Below are positions 16,854 to 25,512 of a stretch of DNA of 34,553 nucleotides, piece by piece (the stretch's first letter is position 1; every line of letters begins with the position of its first letter). The notes beneath the pieces were generated by a model. That model saw only the letters and a list, made by a program, of their open reading frames with translations. It was not told the origin of the DNA and ran no database searches. The stretch spans positions 1 through 34,553 of the forward strand of contig JAFYHD010000048.1 of the NCBI GenBank assembly GCA_017539325.1. Reading direction: 5' to 3'. Source of the stretch: a bacterium. GTDB lineage: Bacteria > Auribacterota > UBA3054. The translations under genes were made by a program, and so were the position numbers.

Positions 16854-17959
16854 TATCCTTCCACCAGCTTGATGAGGGTGTCAGCCACGTACTGTTTCTG
16901 CTCGTCCGTCAGTTCGGCGTAGATGGGCAGAGCCAGCGTTTCGGAAGCGGCTTTCTCGGATTCCGGGAAGGCGCCTTTCTTATAGCCAAGATAAGCGAAG
17001 CATTCCTGCATGTGCAATGAGACCGGATAATAGATGTCGCAGCCGATGCCGGCTTCCTTCAAGCCCGCGAAGACCTTGTCCCTATTGGGAACTCTGACGA
17101 TGTACTGGTTGAAGATCATGTAGTTGCCGGCCATTTCCTTTGGCGTGATGATGTTCTTGCAGTTCTCGAAAGCCTTGCTGTAGAAGGCCGCGTTTTTGCG
17201 GCGTCCTTCGTGCCAGTCGTTCAGGTGCGGCAGTTTCACGCTCAAGACAACAGCCTGCAGAGCGTCCAAGCGGAAGTTGCCGCCTATATACTTGTGGTAA
17301 TACTTGGGGTGCATGCCGTGCACTCTCATCTTCTCAAGTTTCTCGAAGACTTCGTCGTCGTTGGTCGTGACCAGACCGCCGTCGCCCGCGCCGCCCAGGT
17401 TCTTGGAGGGGAAGAAGGAGAAGCAGCCCACCGTTCCCATAGTGCCGGCCTGCTCGCCCTTATATTTCGCGCCGATGGCCTGGGCGCCGTCCTCGATGAT
17501 GAAAAGCCCGTGCTTTTTGGCAATCTCCCTTATCTTGTCCATGTCCGCGCACTGCCCGTAGAGGTGCACCGGCAGTATGGCTTTGGTCCTGTCCGTCACC
17601 TTGGCCTCTATCTGATTGGCGTTGATGTTGAAGGTCACGGGATCGATGTCCACGAAGACCGGCGTGGCGCCCGTCCTGGCGATCGACCCGGCGGTCGCGA
17701 AGAAGGTGTACGGCGTGGTGATGACTTCGTCCCCCGCTCCTATTCTCAGCGCCATCAGCGCCAAAAGAAGGGCGTCGGTGCCGGAGGAAACGCCCAGGGC
17801 GTGCTTCGCGCCGGTATATTTTTCCATGGCTTCCTCGAATTCCTTGACCTTGGGACCCATGATGAAATACTGGGAATCGAAAACTTCCGAGACCGCTTTC
17901 ATGGTCTCTTCCTTAAGAGGAGCGTACTGCGCTTTCAGATCGAGAAGAGGGACTTGCAT
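16853..17959 (-). CDS. DegT/DnrJ/EryC1/StrS-family PLP aminotransferase
   Basis: A 368-aa fold-type I PLP enzyme. Key residues are GTDAL (60-64), EDGAQ with Asp157 to hold the pyridine nitrogen, and the Schiff-base Lys186 in SFFPSKNLGG. FRLDALQAV and the C-terminal NQYIVRVPNRD stretch are typical. The family aminates keto-sugars on nucleotides for surface polysaccharides or antibiotics. AAGGA lies 6 nt before the ATG. Second gene of the alaS-led operon, 25 bp after alaS and overlapping the Aas-like gene by 1 base. No other nucleotide-sugar genes are nearby, so a lipid-linked or envelope role is a guess. Confidence 0.9.
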   Translation of the reverse strand: MQVPLLDLKAQYAPLKEETMKAVSEVFDSQYFIMGPKVKEFEEAMEKYTGAKHALGVSSGTDALLLALMALRIGAGDEVITTPYTFFATAGSIARTGATPVFVDIDPVTFNINANQIEAKVTDRTKAILPVHLYGQCADMDKIREIAKKHGLFIIEDGAQAIGAKYKGEQAGTMGTVGCFSFFPSKNLGGAGDGGLVTTNDDEVFEKLEKMRVHGMHPKYYHKYIGGNFRLDALQAVVLSVKLPHLNDWHEGRRKNAAFYSKAFENCKNIITPKEMAGNYMIFNQYIVRVPNRDKVFAGLKEAGIGCDIYYPVSLHMQECFAYLGYKKGAFPESEKAASETLALPIYAELTDEQKQYVADTLIKLVEG

Positions 17960-17984
17960 ATTTTTTCCTTAAAGTTTATGGCTT

Positions 17985-20648
<2,664 letters not shown>

Positions 20649-20681
20649 AGTTCTCTAATAAAATAGTTAAATTATTTGTTT

Positions 20682-20690
20682 ATTATAGCA
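20682..20690 (-). promoter_or_regulatory. extended -10 promoter of the alaS operon
   Basis: TGCTATAAT on the minus strand, with a predicted RNA start near 20675 and a leader of about 27 nt. No strong -35. This is the only promoter-like sequence seen before the whole alaS-ybaK unit. Confidence 0.6.
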
Positions 20691-20731
20691 AAAACGCCCC
20701 TCCAAAGGAATACTGCGACCGTCCCCCTTTC

Positions 20732-20760
20732 TTGCTTTTAAAACCGCCTTTTAGTAGAAT
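20732..20760 (+). promoter_or_regulatory. tRNA-Leu promoter
   Basis: TTGCTT and TAGAAT are separated by 17 bp, ending 11 bp before the tRNA. The -10 context CTTTTAGTAGAATT is identical to that in front of tRNA-Val at 34215-34228. Confidence 0.7.
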
Positions 20761-20771
20761 TCAAAAAGGCT

Positions 20772-20858
20772 GCCGAAGTGATGGAATTGGTAGACGTAGC
20801 GGATTCAAAATCCGCCGGGAGTGATCCCGTGGGAGTTCGATTCTCCCCTTCGGCACCA
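20772..20858 (+). tRNA. tRNA-Leu (CAA)
   Basis: 87 nt including encoded CCA. The acceptor stem GCCGAAG pairs with CTTCGGC. The anticodon arm GCGGA-TTCAAAA-TCCGC has anticodon CAA. The long variable arm (CGGGAGTGATCCCG) is class II as expected for leucine. The T arm GGGAG-TTCGATT-CTCCC is perfect. Confidence 0.96.
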
Positions 20859-20871
20859 CCCTTTTAAAACA

Positions 20872-20901
20872 AAAACAGCGCCGCTCACGCGGCGCTGTTT
20901 T
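20872..20901. terminator. strong bidirectional terminator
   Basis: A 13-bp stem, AAAACAGCGCCGC with its exact complement, and a TCAC loop, followed by T-rich sequence. It ends tRNA-Leu transcription on the plus strand and the secreted-paralogue operon on the minus strand. Confidence 0.88.
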
Positions 20902-20929
20902 GCTTTTAAGACTTTTAATACGCTCCTTC

Positions 20930-21946
20930 CTACTTCTCCAAATCGCCTTCCTTAATATTAAAGTACCAGCAATTGGTCAAAGGCCTTTCTTCTTGTTTGC
21001 AGTATTCGTCTAATATTTTACCTAGTTGCAAAAATCTTTGGTAAGTGTCTGGTCCTAAACAATCAGCTGGATTTTTTCTATAAAATATATTTTTCACATC
21101 GTTTATATCTTTGCAATCAGGAATTAAAAAGTTATCCTTGCTTTTATCCCACCAGACTAAAAATGTTTTGGAATCAACAAAATCGTAAGCCTTGTCCAAA
21201 CTCCATCCAAAACCGGTATAACCCCCAAACTTAGGAAGCACATCTATCAGCGGTTGAAAAGAATTATCGCCTGATCTTATAGCTTCTGCGATGAACGGAT
21301 ATACATGGTAGCCGAATTCATAATTTAAATCCTTAGCTAATTTTTCCAAAACTTCAACTCTTGGTTTCTCAAGTTGATTTTCAAGTTTCCAACACTTATA
21401 CCAATCTTCCCAAAGAGTAGGTAAATACTTGCGTCCAATGTAATACCAAAAAAGGGGCATCTGAGTTTGGCTCATAGGCATATTTTTAGGAAGCCATAAC
21501 ATAGTTGGCGTTTTCTTAAAACCGCTATAAGCGTTTATATCAAGCTTTTTTTGTATTCTCCTATTCAAAAACGAAGAAAAAGAGTTAGTATAAGAACCAT
21601 TGAAAAGTACTATTTGCCTGTCTATTAAAGAATCGTTTTCCATCAATGAAATATACAAAGGCAGGGCTTTTGACGGAGGCATTTGCTCAAGATACTTAGT
21701 GACAGCATATGCATTAGTTAAATCTATCACCCCTCTTATTTCTTCTTCTGATGGTCTATCTCCTTCAACTTTGTTTTTCGAAGCTAAGATATCAAGATAT
21801 GTTGACAAATCTGGCTTAGATATCATAGCCTTGCCATAAGCTATATCTATTTGGTTTGTTAATTTTTGTAATGATTCAAAATTAATATCTGCCCTTAAAA
21901 AAGAAACAAATACAAATGAAAAGATGAACATCACAGACTTTTTCAT
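20930..21946 (-). CDS. secreted protein of unknown family, paralogue A
   Basis: A 338-aa protein with a signal peptide (MKKSVMFIFSFVFVSFLRA, then DINFES). I do not recognise the family. It shares with the next two genes the segments LTNQI near the mature start, MPPSKALPLYISLMEND, PTMLWLPKN, FWYYIGRKYLPTLW, DWYKCWKLEN, YHVYPFIAEAIRSGD and the terminal RPLTNCWYFNIKEGD. It is the most diverged of the three. AGGAG stands before the ATG. It is last in the operon and followed by the 20872-20901 terminator. Codon use is clearly AT-rich compared with alaS or pheT. Probably an exported, mostly helical soluble protein; no lipobox or membrane segment beyond the signal. Confidence 0.8.
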   Translation of the reverse strand: MKKSVMFIFSFVFVSFLRADINFESLQKLTNQIDIAYGKAMISKPDLSTYLDILASKNKVEGDRPSEEEIRGVIDLTNAYAVTKYLEQMPPSKALPLYISLMENDSLIDRQIVLFNGSYTNSFSSFLNRRIQKKLDINAYSGFKKTPTMLWLPKNMPMSQTQMPLFWYYIGRKYLPTLWEDWYKCWKLENQLEKPRVEVLEKLAKDLNYEFGYHVYPFIAEAIRSGDNSFQPLIDVLPKFGGYTGFGWSLDKAYDFVDSKTFLVWWDKSKDNFLIPDCKDINDVKNIFYRKNPADCLGPDTYQRFLQLGKILDEYCKQEERPLTNCWYFNIKEGDLEK

Positions 21947-21997
21947 ATAAATCTCCTACTTTTATTTAGGCAAAATTTTAAATCAAGAAAGCTTTTC

Positions 21998-23062
21998 CTA
22001 CTTCGCCGAATCGCCTTCCTTAATGTTAAAGTACCAGCAGTTAGTCAAGGGCCTGTTCTCCCGTTTGCAGTATTCGTCCAAGGCCTTTTCAGCCTTGAGC
22101 GCGCTCTCATACATCTCCTTCGTAAAAAATCTAGGGGGATATTTCCTCTCAAAAATATTTTTGATATCCGAGAGTTTCTTATCACTGGGAGGAATAATGA
22201 AATGATCTTTATATTCGTTCCACCAAGCAAGAAAAGATTCTTCATCCCTAAAATTCGGATAATCTTTCGGCCTATTTACTTCGTGTATTTCTTTGGAACT
22301 AATTGAATGATATAACAGCGATTCATGGTAACTGCGGCAAGCCAATTCCAACAAAAGCGGTTTTAGAGTCGTGTCTCCTTCTTCTATTGCCTTTGCAACG
22401 AAGGGATAAAGGTGGTAACTAAACTGGCGTGCGATCTCATTGGCTAATCTTTTTAAAACATCATTCCTCGGTTTTTCTCTCTTATTTTCCAATTTCCAAA
22501 TAGTGTACCAATCATCCCAAAGCGTAGGTAGATGCTTTAGACCAGCGTAGTACCAGAAAAACGCCATATCATGACTATTTCTAATTGCGCTTTGCTCTTC
22601 TAACCAAAGCATCGTTACATTTTTCTTATCCGTTTTTGTAAAGATTTGCAATTTTCTAATTATCAATTGATAAATCAATTCTCCAAAACTATCTGGAAAC
22701 GCATACTCCGTTATTAGTTCGCATTGCCAATCCGTTAATTCGTCATTTTCAAACAATGCAAAAAGTTGAGGCAACGCCTTGCTCGGAGGAATTTCATCGA
22801 AAGTTACCTCCTCAGCGTAACTGTTAGTCACAGCTTTCGCATTCAATAATGTCTTTTGGTCAACAGTTTCGCTACTGTTGCCAGATGTCTTTAAAACTTT
22901 TAAACTATCACAATAATCATCAAGCACTAATGTCTTACTATAAATATTTATGATTAGATTCGTTAAAGCTTTCAATTCTGCCAAACTCGGAGCGGCATCC
23001 ACGGAAAAAGGCAGCACGACCAAATAAAGAAGTAACCAAATATGCTTCATTTTTTTACTCAT
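21998..23062 (-). CDS. secreted protein of unknown family, paralogue B
   Basis: A 354-aa relative of the flanking genes with a signal peptide (MKHIWLLLYLVVLPFSVDA). The ATG at 23062 adds four residues (MSKK) and the ATG at 23050 is an alternative. It shares IPPSKALPQLFALFENDELTD, TMLWLEEQ, FWYYAGLKHLPTLWDDWY, WKLENKREKPR, YHLYPFVAKAIEEGDTTLKPLL and the terminal NRPLTNCWYFNIKEGD. The last 260 bp are nearly the same DNA as in paralogue C, whereas the middle is much more diverged. The 3' flank (GGCAAAATT...CTTTTCCTACTTC) is also repeated, so whole units were duplicated in tandem. Function unknown. Confidence 0.8.
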   Translation of the reverse strand: MSKKMKHIWLLLYLVVLPFSVDAAPSLAELKALTNLIINIYSKTLVLDDYCDSLKVLKTSGNSSETVDQKTLLNAKAVTNSYAEEVTFDEIPPSKALPQLFALFENDELTDWQCELITEYAFPDSFGELIYQLIIRKLQIFTKTDKKNVTMLWLEEQSAIRNSHDMAFFWYYAGLKHLPTLWDDWYTIWKLENKREKPRNDVLKRLANEIARQFSYHLYPFVAKAIEEGDTTLKPLLLELACRSYHESLLYHSISSKEIHEVNRPKDYPNFRDEESFLAWWNEYKDHFIIPPSDKKLSDIKNIFERKYPPRFFTKEMYESALKAEKALDEYCKRENRPLTNCWYFNIKEGDSAK

Positions 23063-23103
23063 TGTCTTAGCTCAGGCAAAATTCCAGATCAAAAAAACTT
23101 TTC

Positions 23104-24162
23104 CTACTTCTCCAAATCACCTTCCTTAATGTTAAAGTACCAGCAATGAGTCAGCGGCCTGTTTTCCCGCTTGCAGTATTCGTCCAAGGCCTTTTCAGCC
23201 TCAAGCGCGCTCTCATACATCTTCTTCGTAAAAAAATTAGGAGGATATTTCCTCTCAAAAATATTTTTGATATCTGAAAGTTTCTTATCACTGGGAGGAA
23301 TAATGAAATTATCTTTATATTCGTTCCACCAAGCAAGAAAAGATTCTTCATCCCTAAAATTCGGTTTATCGTCAGGCCATCTTTTTAAAGATTCAAAAGG
23401 CGAAGCATCTGATCTCAGAGAACAATACAAAAGATCTCTGTGATAACTGCAACGAGATAACTCTTTCAAAAGCGGCGCAAGCGTAGTATCTCCATCATTT
23501 ATTGCTTTTGCCACAAACGGGAAAAGATGATAATTAAACTGACGTGCAACTTCTTTTGCTAATTTTTTTAAAACTGCTTCTCTCGGTTCTGGCCTTTTGT
23601 TTTCTAATTTCCAAATACTGTACCAATCATTCCAAAGCTCTGGTAAATATTTAAGGCCAACATAGTACCAGAAAAAAGCGAGATCATGATAGTTCCACAT
23701 GACGCTTTGATCCGGCAGCCAAAGCATCATGACATTTTCTTTATCCTCTTCCGCAAAAATCTGTAATTTTTGAATTATCAACTGATACACCCACTCGCCA
23801 AAACTTCCGTTATATTTTTTATCTTTTAAGCTGCACTCACAATCGGTTAATTCATCATTTTCAAACAATGCAAAAAGCAGAGGCAACGCCTTGCTCGGAG
23901 GGACCTTGTCTAATCTGACAGATTCTTCATAACAATTTGTTACAGCTTTGGCATTAAGAAGTTTCTGTTGATCCTCGTTTTCAGCCTTGTTTTCGTAACT
24001 CTTTATTGTTTTCAAGCTACTTTTATAAGTATCAAATGGAGCGATCCTACTATGGGCAATTACTATTTGATTCGTAAAAGCCTGTAAAGTCTTGAGATCG
24101 ACATCGGCCATCAGGGAAATTGCAGATCCAAAGGCCAATATGAAAATTAATGTCTTTTTCAT
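23104..24162 (-). CDS. secreted protein of unknown family, paralogue C
   Basis: A 352-aa protein and first gene of the operon, with a signal peptide (MKKTLIFILAFGSAISLMA, then DVDLKT) and a good Shine-Dalgarno (GGAGG, 7 nt before the ATG). Shared motifs are VPPSKALPLLFALFENDELTD, MMLWLPDQS, FWYYVGLKYLPELW, DWYSIWKLENK, YHLFPFVAKAINDGDTTLAPLL and the terminal NRPLTHCWYFNIKEGD. The conserved WYxxWKLEN and WYFNIKEGD signatures define the family; I cannot link it to a known fold. The three adjacent copies suggest selection for dosage or variation of an exported product. Confidence 0.8.
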   Translation of the reverse strand: MKKTLIFILAFGSAISLMADVDLKTLQAFTNQIVIAHSRIAPFDTYKSSLKTIKSYENKAENEDQQKLLNAKAVTNCYEESVRLDKVPPSKALPLLFALFENDELTDCECSLKDKKYNGSFGEWVYQLIIQKLQIFAEEDKENVMMLWLPDQSVMWNYHDLAFFWYYVGLKYLPELWNDWYSIWKLENKRPEPREAVLKKLAKEVARQFNYHLFPFVAKAINDGDTTLAPLLKELSRCSYHRDLLYCSLRSDASPFESLKRWPDDKPNFRDEESFLAWWNEYKDNFIIPPSDKKLSDIKNIFERKYPPNFFTKKMYESALEAEKALDEYCKRENRPLTHCWYFNIKEGDLEK

Positions 24163-24192
24163 GTAAATCCCTCCATCTTGTTGAGTAATTCT

Positions 24193-24221
24193 ATTATCCC
24201 AAAATTGAAAAAAAAAAAAAA
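24193..24221 (-). promoter_or_regulatory. possible promoter with homopolymer tract before paralogue C
   Basis: On the minus strand TGGGATAAT is an extended -10-like box, and the spacer/-35 region is a run of 14 T. Length change in such a tract could alter promoter strength; that is inference. Confidence 0.4.
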
Positions 24222-24432
24222 TAGCCCCCCTATGTGTTAGGATAGTTGGACGGTGAATCTTTTCTAAACTAAAAAACTATTTAGAATCATTCTCCCCCGC
24301 CTTCCTCGAACAACTTTGGAACTGTCTGCGTGGTGCCGGTGGGATGTGGGTCTACAAAGATTGGACGATCGCTCTTATCCACAGTGTTGCCTATTTTTCA
24401 TCTATCGACTGTAAGCCCACTTAGAAAAAGCG

Positions 24433-24499
24433 TTCGGTCATTTGTTGAACTTTTGTTCGGTAATTTGTTGAACTTTTGTTCGGCAATTTGGTGAAACGG
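24433..24499. repeat. 23-bp tandem repeats, about three copies
   Basis: Copies start at 24433, 24456 and 24479. The unit is TTCGGTnATTTGTTGAAC plus TTTTG. The first two differ at one base, and the third is diverged and cut short (TTCGGCAATTTGGTGAAA). Multiple repeats of about 20 bp are a feature of IS21-type element ends, but no transposase is present, so origin is open. Confidence 0.65.
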
Positions 24500-24539
24500 G
24501 TTTTACCGAAACCGGAAAAGACTGGCTTTATTTATTAAG

Positions 24540-24758
24540 CTAATTGGAAGTTTCTGAAAGTTGGCGGTAGAGTCCTACCGGACCTTCGTGCCATGTTTTT
24601 GTTTTCTCTATTTCAAGTTTGCGGTACATTTCCGAATGATATATTCTGCGCATGGCTTCCAAAACATCAATGCCTTGCATGTCAGAAAGCATAGTTGCCA
24701 GACGGCCTACCTTAGAAGGCAATAGCAAATAGAGGTTGTCTTGCGTGATGTCTGTCAT
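24540..24758 (-). CDS. small protein of the DUF3791-DUF3990 cassette
   Basis: A 72-aa soluble protein, predicted mostly helical, ending WHEGPVGLYRQLSE. Proteins of this size with a similar ending (…GPxxLYxxLxxE) follow DUF3990 genes in gut bacteria. No DNA-binding motif is evident. Its ATG overlaps the TGA of the DUF3990 gene (ATGA), so translation is coupled. It may be an antitoxin or accessory part of the cassette; that is inference. Confidence 0.7.
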   Translation of the reverse strand: MTDITQDNLYLLLPSKVGRLATMLSDMQGIDVLEAMRRIYHSEMYRKLEIEKTKTWHEGPVGLYRQLSETSN

Positions 24759-25240
24759 ATTTTTATTTGTTCCGATCCTACGAAAGAGATGGCTTGAAGC
24801 GATTTTTGAGTGTGGAAGAGATACTGATCGATCAGTTTATAGGTTTTAAGTTCAGATATCAAATTGGCTTTGCTTAAGACGCCACCCTCGTATAAAGCAA
24901 AGGCGGCGTAAACACGATCGTTGGCTACAGGACCTGAAACCACATCAAAGTCGTGATGGAAATTGATGTCAGTACGGTTTTTCATCACAAAGTCGAGCCA
25001 TTCTTCACTCGGTTCTTTAAAATGAAGACATTTTAAAGAATCCAGCGCTGCTGTGTTCAACTCATATTTATTGATATATCCTAATGGTTGGGAAGAATTT
25101 TGCAACTTCCTTTTGACCCAAGCTTTCGCTTGATCGTATGAAGAAGTCGTATAGAAGCCTTCTCCATAATCCAAAGTATGGCTTCTTTTCCTAATTTCAG
25201 GGGAAGGTATTTGTGCAAGACTACCGTGGTAAAGAATCAT
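24755..25240 (-). CDS. DUF3990 protein, ADP-ribosyltransferase-like
   Basis: A 161-aa protein with the DUF3990 start: LYHGS (3-7), DYGEGFYTTSSYDQAKAW (24-41) and, later, VSGPVANDRVYAAFALYEGG. The family is thought to adopt an ADP-ribosyltransferase fold, where the LYHG and GEGFYTT segments would line the NAD pocket. It is the middle gene of three that overlap by ATGA on both sides. The likely role is an intracellular effector or toxin that modifies a host target, held in check by neighbours. No secretion signal. The fold assignment is family knowledge; the toxin role is inference. Confidence 0.78.
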   Translation of the reverse strand: MILYHGSLAQIPSPEIRKRSHTLDYGEGFYTTSSYDQAKAWVKRKLQNSSQPLGYINKYELNTAALDSLKCLHFKEPSEEWLDFVMKNRTDINFHHDFDVVSGPVANDRVYAAFALYEGGVLSKANLISELKTYKLIDQYLFHTQKSLQAISFVGSEQIKI

Positions 25241-25461
25241 GCTTTTAAATGTCGTGTGTTATCGATAAATTCTTCTATATCCTCCAATATCCACTGGGCG
25301 CTTTGCGTGTGGAGAACTTCATAATTATCTGACAAATAGGTCAGAACGCCATATTGGTCTAGCCGGTCAAAAGCCTCTTGGCCAGACAGATTTTTGGCAT
25401 TCTTGTATTGCTCTACACAAAACGCGACGAAATAAGTGATGGCGTCCTTGCTGTCTTTCAT
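25237..25461 (-). CDS. DUF3791 protein
   Basis: A 74-aa protein matching the DUF3791 pattern: an N-terminal helix (ITYFVAFCVEQYKNAKNLSGQEAFDRL) then YGVLTYLSDNYEVLHTQS and ILEDIEEFI. Such proteins are small and often sit next to DUF3990 genes. It is first in the cassette, with GAGG just before the ATG, and its stop overlaps the next start (ATGA). A partner or antitoxin function is plausible but unproven. Confidence 0.82.
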   Translation of the reverse strand: MKDSKDAITYFVAFCVEQYKNAKNLSGQEAFDRLDQYGVLTYLSDNYEVLHTQSAQWILEDIEEFIDNTRHLKA

Positions 25462-25512
25462 ACTGCCTCAATTTATCAAATCACGGTTTTGAGTTTGGCA
25501 TTTCAGTGCTTT

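Larger units (their letters stand above)
24163..24539. other. intergenic AT-rich stretch with relic frames and repeats
   Basis: No intact gene is seen. It holds the promoter region of paralogue C with a 14-A run (24208-24221) and a C6 run. A 12-bp sequence (ATGTGTTAGGAT, near 24232) is present inverted at 46-57. At 24287-24397 on the minus strand there is a 36-codon open relic with no start (VDKSDRPIFVDPHPTG, ending KLFEEGGGE). At 24433-24499 are 23-bp tandem repeats. The relic ending resembles the KFEGAGE motif in the remnant at 129-307. This looks like decayed mobile or lost-gene DNA. Confidence 0.5.

Noticed and set aside
20838-20858. att site at the tRNA-Leu 3' end with a partner near 24290
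   Set aside because: Only about nine bases match (ATTCTCCCC), too few for an attachment core, and no integrase is present.
24433-24499. CRISPR array
   Set aside because: The units are directly abutting with no spacers of unique sequence, and no cas genes are present.
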